DNA of 64,000 nucleotides from Thermaerobacter subterraneus DSM 13965 (GCF_000183545.2 NZ_JH976535.1:14840-78839); one strand, 5' to 3'; shown: positions 1-9,907, numbered from the stretch's first letter. Numbers and translations: made by a program. The notes: a model not told the origin generated them from the sequence alone.

Positions 1-415
1 CGAGCCCGCCTTCGCCGTGCCCCTGCTGGAGGCCGGGCGGGTGGCGGACGCGCCCCTGGTGCGGGCCCTCGCGGCAGGAGGGCCTGGGGAACCCCGGGCG
101 CCGGCTGCGGGGTCCGGCGTCGGTGGGGCTGCGCGCTGCGCCTCCTGCGTATCCCCCGCCGCCCGGCCCACCCCCCCGGACCCGGCCACCCCGGCGCCTT
201 CGGCCGGGGCGGCCGCAGCAGCCGGGGTGGCCGGGTCAACCGGGGCGGGCCGGGCCGCGGGGGATACGCCGGAGGCGCCGCGCGCAGCCCCACCGACGCC
301 GGACCCCGCAGCCGGCGCCCGGGGTTCCCCAGGCCCTCCTGCCGCCAGGGCCCGCACCAGGGGCGCCTCCGCCACCCGCCCGGCCTCCAGCAGGGGCACG
401 GCGAAGGCGGGCTCG
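1..415. repeat. Large near-perfect palindrome at window edge
   Basis: Positions 1-207 are the reverse complement of 209-415 (paired coordinates sum to 416) with almost no spacer at about 208. Scattered substitutions exist, for example around 50, 71, 137-152 and 167-177, but long blocks are identical. The right arm lies inside a coding region for a Xaa-Pro peptidase, so the left arm reads as the same protein on the opposite strand. A foldback of this size at the very edge is typical of an assembly or library artefact at a contig end, although a real inverted duplication cannot be excluded from one side. Confidence 0.85.
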
Positions 416-561
416 CCGCGCCGCGGTACCACGGCCAGGGCCAGCCGGCTGCCCAGCAGGGGAAGGCCCGTGAGATACAACCAGCTGGTCCCCGGGGTCA
501 GGATCAGAAGGTCGATCCCCGCCGACGCCATGCGCTCCTGCAGGGCCCGCAGCCGCCCCAT
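1..561 (-). CDS. Xaa-Pro aminopeptidase family (creatinase N-domain), partial
   Basis: Reading leftward from an ATG at 561, the protein starts MGRLRALQERMASAGIDLL and continues through ILTPGTSWLYLTGLPLLGS and VVPRRGEPAFAVPLLEAGR. This is the pattern of the creatinase N-terminal domain that precedes the M24 metallopeptidase fold in prolidases and aminopeptidase P. After about 65 residues the frame becomes Ala/Gly/Pro-rich and enters the palindrome, so residues beyond about 50 should not be trusted and the catalytic domain is not in the window. A ribosome binding site (AGGAGGG) lies about 15 bases before the ATG, somewhat far, so an upstream start is possible. M24 peptidases remove N-terminal residues before proline or split X-Pro dipeptides in the cytoplasm. 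Confidence 0.6.
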   Translation of the reverse strand, partial: MGRLRALQERMASAGIDLLILTPGTSWLYLTGLPLLGSRLALAVVPRRGEPAFAVPLLEAGRVAEAPLVRALAAGGPGEPRAPAAGSGVGGAARGASGVSPAARPAPVDPATPAAAAAPAEGAGVAGSGGVGRAAGDTQEAQRAAPPTPDPAAGARGSPGPPAARARTRGASATRPASSRGTAKAGS

Positions 562-870
562 CTGGGGTACGGAAGGCCCTCCTGCCCGGGGTCCACCCCC
601 TGCCGCCGTCCCGGCGGCACCGTCCCGCCGGGCCCCTCCTGCCGGGCCCGTGCCCGCGCCCCTCGTCCCGTCCACGCCCCTCACCCTCCCTGGTCCTCCG
701 TCCCGCACCATGCTGGCGGCCCGTGCCCGTCCCGGTGACCCGGCTGCGCTGCCGCCCGGCACGGGCCGGACCGCTCCCGCCAGGGGGATGCCGCGGCGCC
801 GCGCCCCGGGGCCCAACTCCCGAGCGGGCCACCGGAGCCGGGGCATCCCTCCCCCCGTCTCAGCCCGCTC
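562..870. other. Intergenic stretch, nothing recognised
   Basis: About 310 very GC-rich bases lie between the peptidase start and the end of the CCA-adding enzyme gene. No promoter, hairpin with T-run or plausible coding frame stands out; open frames here are low-complexity Pro/Arg/Gly. Confidence 0.5.
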
Positions 871-2703
871 TCAGGAAGATCGCCCTTTCCGGCCGGCAAA
901 CCGCTCCTCGGCCTCCCCCCGCAGCTGGGCGGCCCGTTCCAGCAGCCACTCCCGCCGGTTCCGGGCGGGTTCGTCCAGCACGTCCTCCAGCAGCTGCTGC
1001 AGGATCCAGCCGATGGCCGGTCCCGGTCCCAGGCCCGTGGCCGCCATGACGTCGTGGCCGTCCACCGCCAGGTCGTGCAGGCTGAAGGCCGCGTCCTGCT
1101 CCAGGATCTTCTCCATGCGGGTGAGCAGCCGGTAGGCGCCCCGGGAGATGGGCGCCCGCTTGGTTCCCGAGGCGGCCCGGTCGGCCACCCGCAGGATGAT
1201 GAGATCTTCCAGGTAGTCGAAGCCGATGCGCTGGATCAGCCGCCGGATGGCGGCGTCGGTCATCCCGGGGTAGTGGTGCAGCGCCAGGTGGTGGCGGACC
1301 AGGTGGACCACGTGCTGGACGGTCTCGTTGTCGAAGCGCAGCCGCCGCAGCATGTCCCGGGCCATCTGGGCCCCCACCACCTCGTGGTGGTAGAAGTGCC
1401 GCTCGCCCTGGGCGTCGACGGACACCGTCCGCGGCTTGCCCACGTCGTGCAGGAGGCCCGCCAGGCGCAGCCGCAGGACCGGCGGCGTGTACTCGCAAGC
1501 CAGGAGGTTGTGCTCCCAGACGGTGTAGGCATGGTGGACGTTCTGCGGAACGTCCACCCCTTCCAGCAGCTCGGGCCAGATGGGCTCCAGCAGCCCGCTG
1601 GTGCGCAGCAGCTCCAGCCCCCAGGCAGGACGCGGGCTGGTGAGCAGGCCGGCCATCTCCTCCCGGATGCGCTCCCAGGAGACGTGGCGGATCAGGGAGG
1701 CGCAGCGCGCCAGGGCCGCCCCGGTGCGGGGTTCGACCCGATAACCCAGGCGCGCTGCGAAACGCACCACCCGCAGCAGGCGCAGGGCATCCTCGCGGAA
1801 GCGCTCCTCGGGATCGCCCACGGCCCGCACCAGCCCCTGTTCCAGGTCATCCAGGCCGCCCAGGGGATCGTGCAGCCGCCCCTGGTGGTCCAGCGCCATG
1901 GCGTTGATGGTCAGATCCCGCCGCTCCAGGTCGGCCCGCAGGTCGCGGGTGAACTCCACCCGGTCGGGGTGACGGTGATCGCTGTAGCCTGCTTCCTGGC
2001 GAAAGGTGGTGACCTCCACGCTCATGCCCCGCAGCCGGACGGTCACCGTACCGTGCTCGATGCCCGTGGGGATGGTGCGCGGGAAGAGGCGCCGCACCTC
2101 GTCCGGCCGGGCGGCGGTGGCCACGTCCCAGTCCTTGGGCGGCCGGGCCATCAGGAGGTCCCGGACGCACCCGCCGACCAGGAAGGCGCCGTACCCGTGC
2201 TGGTCAAGGCGCTGGAGGATCTCCCTCACCGGAGCGGGCACCAGCTGGCCGAACCGGCGCTGCAGCTCGGCAGGCCGCTGCCGCGGCGGCAGCGCCGCCA
2301 GGGCACACAGGGCCGCAGCGGCAGGTCCGGCAGCCGGGCCGGCGCCGGCCCCATTCGCAGCCGCAGTCCCGGTGACGAGGGCGCCGTCGGCGCCGGGGGA
2401 CCTGGCGCCGGCCGCCGTACCGGGGGCAGGAGTGCCCGCGGGATCGCCGGCGACGGCACCCCCCGCATCGGCACGGGCGGCGCCGGAGGCCGGGCCCGCT
2501 CCCCGCCCCGGATCGCCGCCGAAACGCGTGTCCTGGGCCCAAAGGGCCGTGAGGGCACGGGCAAACTCCTCCCCGGTGCGGCAGCGGCGGGTGATGGCCA
2601 GCAGCCGGCGCAGGGTCTCCCGCGTGGCCTGCAGCTTTTGCCGCTCCCGCTGGCGCCGCTGCAGCTTCTCTTCCCGCTGGCGGGTGGCTTGCCCGTCGCC
2701 CAT
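871..2703 (-). CDS. cca: tRNA nucleotidyltransferase (CCA-adding, class II) with HD domain
   Basis: Class II tRNA nucleotidyltransferase, which adds or repairs the 3' CCA end of tRNAs in the cytoplasm. The polymerase head begins near residue 175 with the nucleotide-binding GGCVRDLL, followed by the metal-binding DWDVAT and the LERRDLTINAMA segment typical of poly(A)/CCA enzymes. A C-terminal HD phosphohydrolase domain carries GLLHDVGKP. At 610 residues it is longer than usual because of an N-terminal extension: a charged, coiled-coil-like stretch (residues 1-65) then about 80 residues rich in Ala and Gly. A later start would remove the extension, but the conserved-looking charged part argues it is translated. 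CCA-adding versus A-adding specificity cannot be read off. Next upstream gene is ftsH on the same strand. Confidence 0.9.
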   Translation of the reverse strand: MGDGQATRQREEKLQRRQRERQKLQATRETLRRLLAITRRCRTGEEFARALTALWAQDTRFGGDPGRGAGPASGAARADAGGAVAGDPAGTPAPGTAAGARSPGADGALVTGTAAANGAGAGPAAGPAAAALCALAALPPRQRPAELQRRFGQLVPAPVREILQRLDQHGYGAFLVGGCVRDLLMARPPKDWDVATAARPDEVRRLFPRTIPTGIEHGTVTVRLRGMSVEVTTFRQEAGYSDHRHPDRVEFTRDLRADLERRDLTINAMALDHQGRLHDPLGGLDDLEQGLVRAVGDPEERFREDALRLLRVVRFAARLGYRVEPRTGAALARCASLIRHVSWERIREEMAGLLTSPRPAWGLELLRTSGLLEPIWPELLEGVDVPQNVHHAYTVWEHNLLACEYTPPVLRLRLAGLLHDVGKPRTVSVDAQGERHFYHHEVVGAQMARDMLRRLRFDNETVQHVVHLVRHHLALHHYPGMTDAAIRRLIQRIGFDYLEDLIILRVADRAASGTKRAPISRGAYRLLTRMEKILEQDAAFSLHDLAVDGHDVMAATGLGPGPAIGWILQQLLEDVLDEPARNRREWLLERAAQLRGEAEERFAGRKGRSS

Positions 2704-2841
2704 CCTTCACCCTCCCCGGGGCGCGGTGCCCTTGCTTTCCTTCTTCAGGACATTCCCCATTGTGCCGCACCGCCTGCGGCCTGTGAAGGCGACGCTCCCG
2801 GTCAGGGATATTCCTGAAGACCCGGCCCGCCGGCGGCAAAG

Positions 2842-2866
2842 AGCCCGGGGCGGCGTGCCCCGGGCT
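2842..2866 (-). terminator. Intrinsic terminator downstream of ftsH
   Basis: Ten-base inverted repeat AGCCCGGGGC / GCCCCGGGCT with a 5-base loop, followed in the minus direction by CTTTGCC. The T-run is short but the position, 85 bases past the ftsH stop, fits a terminator. Confidence 0.6.
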
Positions 2867-2950
2867 GCCTTCTCCGCATAGACCCAGCTGGCGGCTTCGC
2901 GGGGCCGGTGGCGCGGTCAGGCGGCCCCAGGTCGCAGGCGGCTTCAGGCG

Positions 2951-4798
2951 TCAGGAGGCCTTCTCGCCGGCCGCCGCCGGTTCGTCCCCCTCCTGCTGCA
3001 GCAGGGCGTCCAGCTCCTCGGCCTCGATGGTCTCCTTCTCCAGCAGGCGGCGGGCGATGCGCTCCAGCTTGTCCCGGTGCTCCCGCAGCAGCCGCAGGGC
3101 CCTGTCGTAGCAGTCGTTGATCACCTCGCTGATGCCCCGGTCGATGGCCGCCGCCACTTCCTCGCTGTAGTTGCGCTCGCGGATCAGGTCGCGGCCCAGG
3201 AAGGGCGCGTCCATCTTGTGGCCGAAGGTCATGGGGCCCAGCTCGTCGCTCATGCCGAACTCGGTGATCATCCGGCGCACCATCTTGGTCGACTTCTCCA
3301 GGTCGTCCTGGGCGCCGGTGCTGACCTCGCCGAAGACCAGTTCCTCCGCGGCCCGGCCCGCCAGGGCCATGGTGACCCGGTCCAGGATCTCCTGGCGGGT
3401 GATCAGGTAACGGTCCTCGGTGGGCAGCTGCATCACGTAGCCCAGGGCAGCCCCGCGGGGAATGATGGAGATCTTGTGCACCGGGTCCGTGTTGGGCAGC
3501 AGCTTGGCCACCAGGGCATGCCCCGCCTCGTGGTAGGCCACCCGCTGCTTCTCCTTCTCGCTCATCACCCGCGTCTTGCGCTCGGGGCCGCCGGCCACGA
3601 TGCGGTCGATGGCGTCCTCCAGGTCCTGCATGTCGATCTGCTTCTTGCGCCGCCGCGCCGCCAGCAGGGCCGCCTCGTTGACCAGGTTCTCCAGATCGGC
3701 CCCGGTGAAGCCCGGCGTGCGCCGCGCCAGCAGCGCCAGGTCCACGTCGGGCGCCAGCGGCTTGGACCGGGTGTGGACCTTGAGGATCGCCTCCCGGGCC
3801 ACCAGGTCGGGCCGGTCGATCACGATCTGGCGGTCGAACCGGCCCGGCCGGAGCAGGGCCGGGTCCAGCACGTCCGGCCGGTTGGTCGCCGCCATGACGA
3901 TGATGCCCTCGTTGGTGCCGAAGCCGTCCATCTCCACCAGCAGCTGGTTGAGGGTCTGCTCGCGCTCGTCGTGGCCGCCGCCGTAGCCCGCGCCCCGCTG
4001 CCGGCCCACGGCGTCGATCTCGTCAATAAACACGATGGCCGGCGCGTTGCGCTTGGCCTGCTCGAACAGGTCCCGCACCCGGGACGCGCCCACGCCGACG
4101 AACATCTCGACGAAATCCGAACCGCTGATGTAATAGAAAGGAACCCCCGCCTCGCCGGCTACCGCCCGGGCCATGTGGGTCTTGCCCGTGCCCGGCGGGC
4201 CGTAGAGCAGCACGCCCTTGGGGATGCGCGCGCCCAGCTCGATGTAGCGCCGCGGGTTCTTCAGGTAGTCGACGATCTCCTTCAGCTCTTCCTTGACCTC
4301 TTCGTACCCCGCCACGTCGTCGAAGGTGATGCGCCGCTTCTCGTCGGGCTGGTGCAGCCGGGCGCGGCTCTTGGCGAACTGTATCACCCGGCTTCCCGTC
4401 CCCTGGGTCTGCTGCATGATGAAGAAAAACGCGGCCACCACCAGGATCACCGGCAGCAGGGCCGTCAAAAGGTTGGTCCACCAGGGTGTCTCCTCGATGG
4501 GCCGCGTGTCCACCTGCACACCCTTCTGCTGCCATTCCCGGATGGTCGGCCAGTCCAGGTCGGGGACGTTGGCGCGGAAGTGGGTGCCGTCCTTGAGCTG
4601 CCCCGTCACCGCCCGGCGGCTCTCGTCATAGACGACGCGTTCCACCTGACCCTGCTCGATCTTCTCCAGCAGCTCACCGGTGGACAGGGACTGGACTTCG
4701 GTGGTCACCGGGTTCAAGCGCTGGACGATGGCGATGGCGAAGAAGAGCAGGATAAGGTAGAACAGCAGGTTCTTGAAGACGCGGTTTGGCTTCATCAT
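2951..4798 (-). CDS. ftsH: ATP-dependent zinc metalloprotease FtsH
   Basis: Membrane-anchored AAA+ protease that degrades misfolded membrane proteins and selected regulators; in Bacillus it is also needed for sporulation. Two membrane segments flank a small extracytoplasmic domain: residues about 9-26 and about 110-128. The AAA module has Walker A GPPGTGKT (about 199-206), Walker B with FIDEIDAVG, and the arginine-finger region RPGRFDRQI. The zinc site HEAGH is near residue 422, so the protease is intact. Length 615 is normal. An extended -10 promoter precedes it, leaving a leader of about 115 bases. tilS lies directly upstream, whereas Bacillus has hpt between them. Confidence 0.97.
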   Translation of the reverse strand: MMKPNRVFKNLLFYLILLFFAIAIVQRLNPVTTEVQSLSTGELLEKIEQGQVERVVYDESRRAVTGQLKDGTHFRANVPDLDWPTIREWQQKGVQVDTRPIEETPWWTNLLTALLPVILVVAAFFFIMQQTQGTGSRVIQFAKSRARLHQPDEKRRITFDDVAGYEEVKEELKEIVDYLKNPRRYIELGARIPKGVLLYGPPGTGKTHMARAVAGEAGVPFYYISGSDFVEMFVGVGASRVRDLFEQAKRNAPAIVFIDEIDAVGRQRGAGYGGGHDEREQTLNQLLVEMDGFGTNEGIIVMAATNRPDVLDPALLRPGRFDRQIVIDRPDLVAREAILKVHTRSKPLAPDVDLALLARRTPGFTGADLENLVNEAALLAARRRKKQIDMQDLEDAIDRIVAGGPERKTRVMSEKEKQRVAYHEAGHALVAKLLPNTDPVHKISIIPRGAALGYVMQLPTEDRYLITRQEILDRVTMALAGRAAEELVFGEVSTGAQDDLEKSTKMVRRMITEFGMSDELGPMTFGHKMDAPFLGRDLIRERNYSEEVAAAIDRGISEVINDCYDRALRLLREHRDKLERIARRLLEKETIEAEELDALLQQEGDEPAAAGEKAS

Positions 4799-4922
4799 GG
4801 CCCTCCTTGCGGCCGCTCAGGGCGCGGCCCGCGGGCCTGCCCCCGGCCGAGGCGGGTTCAGGCCGGACCTCGACGGCATGGCGCCGCGTTTTTGCGCCTT
4901 CTGACGCCGTAAAGGCGCCCCC

Positions 4923-4931
4923 ATTATAACA
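4923..4931 (-). promoter_or_regulatory. Extended -10 promoter for ftsH
   Basis: On the minus strand the sequence reads TGTTATAAT, a perfect -10 hexamer with the TGn extension. No good -35 hexamer is seen. Predicted transcription start is near 4916, about 118 bases before the ftsH ATG. The leader contains an imperfect hairpin (GCGCCTT / AAGGCGC). Confidence 0.6.
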
Positions 4932-4960
4932 CGGCGCCCATGGTGCGGCTATGTCGCCCC

Positions 4961-6859
4961 TCACCACCCTCCAGGCCCGCCGCCCGGCCCGAGCCCCGCC
5001 TGCACCTCCAGCAAGAGCACCCGCTGGTCTTTCGGACGAACCCGGCACCCTTCCGCCGCCCTTACCCCCACCAGCCAGAGGACATCCCGGCCGGCGGCGA
5101 CCACCCACGGTCCCAGGCGGGCGCCGGTTCCCGTGGCGGGGTCCACCAGGTCCAGGTCGCCCCGGCGGGCCGCGGTGCGGTAAATCCGTTCCACGGAGCG
5201 GTGCCCCTTGCCCCCCAGGGGCTGCATGCTCTCGCCGGGCAGGGGCCGGCGCAGGATCAGGGGTCCCTGCACGGCCCGGGCGGGGCAGATCACCCGGGCC
5301 AGGAACCGGGGACCGGGATTCGCCCGGTGCGCCGCCGCCCTCCCTTCCGGGTATGGTGGCAGGTGCGGGCCAGCCGGCCCTGCGGCCAGCAGCCGGGCTA
5401 CCGCCTGGCGCGCCGCGTCTCCCTCCAGCCAGCGGGCCCGGAGCCACAGGCCGGACTCCAGCGGCCAGGCGCCGGGAACCCGCAGGATCCGCGCCGTTCC
5501 AGGGGCCGGCTCGCCCGGCGCCGGCGCCTGCGCGGGTTCCTCCCCGCCGGGCGTCCCGGGAACGGGCGTGGCGGCGCGGAGCCGGCCGCCGGCCTGGGGT
5601 TCCAGCCAGAGCCACGACCCCTGGCGCCGGGCCCGCCACCCGCCGGGTAGATCCAGCCCACGGCCCGCCACCGGTGCCTCGAAGCTCCTCCCTGCCTCCG
5701 GCCCGGGCTCCGGGGTTGACCCGGGCCACCCCTCCGGCCGGGCCTCCCCTTGCGGTCGTGCCCCGGGCGGCGCTGGCGGCGCCTCTGCCGGCGGTGCCCC
5801 GGGCGGCGGTGGCGGCGCCTCGACGGACGGTACCGCCCCCGGTGGCCGTGCCCCCTGTCCCACCGCCGGCCCCGCTGCCGCGTCCGGCCGGACTTCCGGC
5901 GCCCATGGCCGGGGCTCGCCCTCTTTCGCCGGCGCCGCCAGGGCCCTTACGGCCTCGCAGTGGGCCAGGGGCAAAGGCCGCCGGGCCAGCCGGTGGTAGG
6001 CGGCCTGCAGCAACCGGCGCTGGTCGGCCACGGGGAGCCGGGCCAGATCGTCCACCCGGCACGCCCAGCGGGGTCCCAGCCTGTATCCCAGCCGCCCCTC
6101 CAGCCTCCGGGTACGCCGGCGCAGCAGGGCGCCTTCCGCCGCCAGTACCGCGGCCACCCGGCCCAGGGCGGTCACCACCCGCGGGTTGAACTCGGCCTCC
6201 AGCAGGGGAAGCAGCCGGTGCCGGATCCGGTTGCGGAGAAAGGTCAGGTCCTGGTTCGAGGGGTCATCGCGCCAGCCCAGGCCCCGGGCGGCCGCATAGG
6301 CGGCCAGCAGGGCCGGCTCGGTGGCCAGCAGGGGCCGGACGAAGGGGCCCCGCCGCCAGGGCATCCCCGCCAGCCCCCGCACCCCGGCCCCTGCCAGCAG
6401 GCGCATCAGCACCGTTTCCGCCTGGTCGCCGGCATGGTGGGCCAGGGCCACCCGCTGGGCGCCGAACTGGCGGGCCATGGCCGCCAGGGCACGGTAGCGG
6501 GCCAGGCGGGCCCCTTCCTCCAGGGAGCGGCGTCCCGGCCGGATGTGCACCCGGCGGCAGAGAAAGGGCAGGCCGCGGGCTGCGGCCTGCTCTTCCACCC
6601 AGCGGGCGTCGCCCGCCGAATCCGGCCGCAGGCCGTGGTCCACGTGGGCAACCCCCAGGGCGGCCAGCCCAAGGACCGGCCGGAGCCGGTCCAGCACATC
6701 CAGCAGGACCATGGAGTCGCGGCCGCCCGAGACGGCCACCAGGACCCGCTGCCCGGCCTCCAGCAGGCGGCGCCGGCCGGCCGCCAGGAGCACCTGTTCT
6801 TCCAGTCGCCGGATGGCCGGGGGGACGGCGGTGCCCCCCGCCTCGCCGGGCCGTTCCAC
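4961..6859 (-). CDS. tilS: tRNA(Ile)-lysidine synthase TilS
   Basis: ATP-dependent enzyme that converts the CAU wobble cytidine of one tRNA-Ile to lysidine, changing both codon and amino-acid identity. The PP-loop SGGRDSMVLL sits near residue 44, and VAHVDHGLRPDS, ALAHHAGDQAETVLMRL and GWRDDPSNQDLTFLRNRIR are the usual N-domain landmarks. The C-terminal TilS domain follows (GDLDLVDPATGTGARLG). The protein is 632 residues, well above the typical 430-470, because of a roughly 90-residue Pro/Ala/Gly-rich insertion around residues 315-400 between the two halves. An AT-rich patch at 6901-6931 is the likely promoter region but no convincing hexamer pair was found. Confidence 0.95.
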   Translation of the reverse strand: MERPGEAGGTAVPPAIRRLEEQVLLAAGRRRLLEAGQRVLVAVSGGRDSMVLLDVLDRLRPVLGLAALGVAHVDHGLRPDSAGDARWVEEQAAARGLPFLCRRVHIRPGRRSLEEGARLARYRALAAMARQFGAQRVALAHHAGDQAETVLMRLLAGAGVRGLAGMPWRRGPFVRPLLATEPALLAAYAAARGLGWRDDPSNQDLTFLRNRIRHRLLPLLEAEFNPRVVTALGRVAAVLAAEGALLRRRTRRLEGRLGYRLGPRWACRVDDLARLPVADQRRLLQAAYHRLARRPLPLAHCEAVRALAAPAKEGEPRPWAPEVRPDAAAGPAVGQGARPPGAVPSVEAPPPPPGAPPAEAPPAPPGARPQGEARPEGWPGSTPEPGPEAGRSFEAPVAGRGLDLPGGWRARRQGSWLWLEPQAGGRLRAATPVPGTPGGEEPAQAPAPGEPAPGTARILRVPGAWPLESGLWLRARWLEGDAARQAVARLLAAGPAGPHLPPYPEGRAAAHRANPGPRFLARVICPARAVQGPLILRRPLPGESMQPLGGKGHRSVERIYRTAARRGDLDLVDPATGTGARLGPWVVAAGRDVLWLVGVRAAEGCRVRPKDQRVLLLEVQAGLGPGGGPGGW

Positions 6860-7051
6860 GGCTTCCCGCCCCCCCTATCCCGTCGCCGGGCGAGGGTCGT
6901 TTCCTATTTACATTACTAGGCGCGGGGACAAAAAGCAGCGCGGCCGCCGGCCGCCGCGGGCTGGCCCGCAGGCTCCGGAGGACCGCGCAGGGGAAGGCGA
7001 CGGCCCGCCGCCGGGAACCGCCGCTCAGGGGAGAGAGGGTTTGGGTTGGTG

Positions 7052-9826
7052 CTACCGCAGGCCACCGGCGCCGGCACCGGCGGCTGGCGCCAGCTGGGCC
7101 CGCGGCAAGAGTTTTCCGGTCACCACCGTCATGTCGTCGGGGGCCCGGTCGCCCGAGCGGCGCAGGGCCTCCTTGACGATGCGGGCCGCCACCCGGCGGG
7201 GGTCGTCGTCCTCCAGGCCGGCCAGATAGCCGCGGATCCACGCCGTGGCGGCGTCCACGTCACCAAAGGCGGACAGCACGCCGTCGGAGACCAGCACCAC
7301 CAGGTCGCCCGGCTCCAGGACCCCGCTGCCGGCCTGGACATCGCCTTCCTCCACATAGCCGGCCGGCGGCGCGGGGTGGGCGATCATCTGGACCTCCCGG
7401 GCCCGCCGCACGAAGCTGGGCGCGGCGCCGATCTTGACGAACTCCACCCGGCCCCGTTCCAGGTCCACCGCGGCCAGGTCGACCGTGGTATAGGTCTCCC
7501 GGTCCCGCAGGGCCAGGGCGGTGTTGAGCAACCGCACCGCCGGGGTGGCGGGCAGGCCGGCCTCCAGCATCCGTTCCAGCAACTGCAGGGCCAGGCGTGA
7601 CTCGTTGGCGGCACGGCGCCCCGACCCCATGCCGTCGCTGATCACCAGCACCATGCGGCCGCCCTGGTCGAAGGACCGGCACAGGTAACCGTCGCCGGAG
7701 ATCCAGCGCCCCTCCTTGGGAGTGCGGGCCACGCCCACGCGCATGCCGTAGCGCCATCCCGGGCGGCGGGGAGCCGGGGGCTGCCCCGTCCCCTGGGCCG
7801 CCAGGGCCGCCAGCTCGCGCAGCTGCTGGGCCACCAGGCGATGGTGGCGGTCCAGGCGCCGCTGCCAGCGCATCTCGATGCGCAGCACGTCGAGTCCTTC
7901 CGCCAGCGACCGGCTGATGGCGGGCAACCGCGGGCAGCGGGCCCGCAGGGCCGGGGCGACGGCCTCCTGCCGGAAGCCGGTACCCCGCTCATGGCCGGCC
8001 AGGATATCGAAGAAGGCCTGATAGGTCTGGGTGAACTGGTCCTGCCAGCAGGTGCGGGCCATGGGGCAGCGCAGGCAGTGGCGCCGGGCCACGTCGTTGA
8101 TGAGCTCCCCTACCTGCTCCCGCGGGTCCCAGGCCCTGGGGTCCGGCTCGATCAACCGGGCCAGGTCGGCCAGCAGGGAGGGCCAGGCCGGCATCCCGGG
8201 ATGGGAAGGGAACGCGGTACCGCCCGCAGGCGCCGTCGCGGGCCGGCCCGCCGGGCCGGAGCCCGGGGCCGGCGCAGGGACGTCCCATAGCCGCTGGCCG
8301 TCGAGGCCACCGGCCAGCCCGGCTGCCGCCGGCGTGCGGCGGGCAGCGGCGCCCCCACCGGCGGCGGGACCCGCGGCAGGCAGGGTCGGGCTTGCCCCGC
8401 CGGGGTGCACCCCTTGGAATCCCGCCGCAGCGGCCGCCCGGCCCCGGCCTGCTGATGGGGCAGCGGGCCCGTAGCCGGTCTCCCCACCTGCCTGTCCGGG
8501 ACCGGGGACGAACCCGGCCGGTCCGGTCGCGCCGCCCACCCGGCCGGCCTCCCCGGACCGCCCGCCGGCCCAGTGGCCCGGCAGGGCGGCCTCCAGGCGC
8601 TCCGCCAGCCGCCCGGGCCAGCCCGTGGCGGCGATGCCCAGGTAGATGACCAGCGCCGTGGCGGCGCCGCCCGCCAGTTGTCCGACCCCAGCCGCCGTGG
8701 GCAGCGAGCCGCCGACCACCGCGGTGGCCAGAAGGAAGCCGGCCACCGCCGCCGCCCTCCCATACCGTTGCAGGAGCCCGCTGGCTGCGCCCGCCAGGGC
8801 GAGCCACGCCAGGCCCCAGAGGGCCCCCTGACCGCCCAGCAGCCCAAGCAGCCCGGCGGCCGTGCCCGCCAGGGCCCCCGCCTGGGCACCTCCCAGGTGA
8901 GCCGCCACGAGAACGGCGACACCGCGGACCACCAGGGCCGTGTCGATGCCCAGCAGCTGGACCCCGTCCAGGCCACCCGTGGCCAGGACCACCAGCAGGG
9001 CCAGCGCTCTCCGGCCGTGAACCGTCCGGACGACGGGCGGCCCGGCCGCCACCCGGCCGAGGCTGCCCGGCAAGGGCGGCAGGAGGGAGAGGGCCACCGC
9101 CACCGCCTGGCGGGCCCAGGGCAGGGCCAGGAGCAAGATCCCGGCCGTGACCGCCAGCCCCACCACCTGATCCAGCGCCCACCCCAGGTCGCTGCGGGGC
9201 CACCCCCAGAGGGCCCCGGCCAGGAGGACGATGCCCGCGGCGGAGCCGTCCAGCAGCCGCCAGGAGGGGGCGGCGCCGGCGGCAGGGGTTCCTCCCGCCA
9301 ACGCTCCACCTTCCCGGAGGGACTCACCCGCCCGCTCCCAGCGGGCCAGGATCCGCTGCTCAAGCCGCAGCAGGGCCGCCGCCGTCACCAGCACCGCTGC
9401 CCCGTACAGGGCACCGCGGCTGGCCGCACCGGCAGCGGCGGCCGCCACCAGCAGCCAGCCCAGGCGCGGCGCCATGGCCAGGGTGGCCAGAACCAGGGGC
9501 AGAGCCAGGGGTGAGGGCAGGCCCGCCGGCTGGACCCGCCCGGCCAGCCAGGCCAGGGCCAGAGCGGCAGCCCACGGGGGCCCCCAGGCCAGGGCCTGGT
9601 GCCACCGTCCTTCCCAGGTGCCCGCGCCTGGCCGGGCACCGGAGCCCGTGTGGCCCCCGGCGGCGCCGCCGGCGCCACCCCCGGCCGCCAGGCTGCCGTG
9701 CGCCCGGGCGCCTGGGCCGGGTACCGTGCCTTCCCTCTGGCCGCCCTGGTCCTGGCGGAACCGGCCTCCGCCCCCTGACGCCAGGGATCGCCATGCCACC
9801 GGCCCGCGCCGCCCGTTCTTCCCCAT
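7052..9826 (-). CDS. spoIIE: Stage II sporulation protein E (membrane PP2C phosphatase)
   Basis: SpoIIE dephosphorylates the anti-anti-sigma factor SpoIIAA in the forespore, releasing sigma-F, and helps build the polar septum with FtsZ. The N-terminal third is a run of hydrophobic segments (residues about 90-420), as expected for its multi-span membrane region. A Gly/Ala/Pro-rich linker of about 130 residues follows, then a middle region with a Cys pair (LRCPMARTCWQDQ). The C-terminal PP2C domain begins near residue 700 with the acidic metal-site motif VISDGMGSG (about 727-735) and ends with VVLVSDGVLSAFGD. Length 924 exceeds the Bacillus 827 mainly through the linker. Upstream lies an elaborate control region (9908-10010). 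Confidence 0.95.
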   Translation of the reverse strand: MGKNGRRGPVAWRSLASGGGGRFRQDQGGQREGTVPGPGARAHGSLAAGGGAGGAAGGHTGSGARPGAGTWEGRWHQALAWGPPWAAALALAWLAGRVQPAGLPSPLALPLVLATLAMAPRLGWLLVAAAAAGAASRGALYGAAVLVTAAALLRLEQRILARWERAGESLREGGALAGGTPAAGAAPSWRLLDGSAAGIVLLAGALWGWPRSDLGWALDQVVGLAVTAGILLLALPWARQAVAVALSLLPPLPGSLGRVAAGPPVVRTVHGRRALALLVVLATGGLDGVQLLGIDTALVVRGVAVLVAAHLGGAQAGALAGTAAGLLGLLGGQGALWGLAWLALAGAASGLLQRYGRAAAVAGFLLATAVVGGSLPTAAGVGQLAGGAATALVIYLGIAATGWPGRLAERLEAALPGHWAGGRSGEAGRVGGATGPAGFVPGPGQAGGETGYGPAAPSAGRGRAAAAAGFQGVHPGGASPTLPAAGPAAGGGAAARRTPAAAGLAGGLDGQRLWDVPAPAPGSGPAGRPATAPAGGTAFPSHPGMPAWPSLLADLARLIEPDPRAWDPREQVGELINDVARRHCLRCPMARTCWQDQFTQTYQAFFDILAGHERGTGFRQEAVAPALRARCPRLPAISRSLAEGLDVLRIEMRWQRRLDRHHRLVAQQLRELAALAAQGTGQPPAPRRPGWRYGMRVGVARTPKEGRWISGDGYLCRSFDQGGRMVLVISDGMGSGRRAANESRLALQLLERMLEAGLPATPAVRLLNTALALRDRETYTTVDLAAVDLERGRVEFVKIGAAPSFVRRAREVQMIAHPAPPAGYVEEGDVQAGSGVLEPGDLVVLVSDGVLSAFGDVDAATAWIRGYLAGLEDDDPRRVAARIVKEALRRSGDRAPDDMTVVTGKLLPRAQLAPAAGAGAGGLR

Positions 9827-9907
9827 GACCGTTCACCTCGCTCCGGCCGGCGGCGGCGCCCCTCCCCGCAGGGTCCACCGGCCGGCCATCCCGTGACGCA
9901 TGCCGGG

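Noticed and set aside
17-1135. A 372-codon plus-strand frame through the palindrome
   Set aside because: Its first part repeats the peptidase only because of the inverted repeat, and the rest is antisense to the CCA-adding enzyme.
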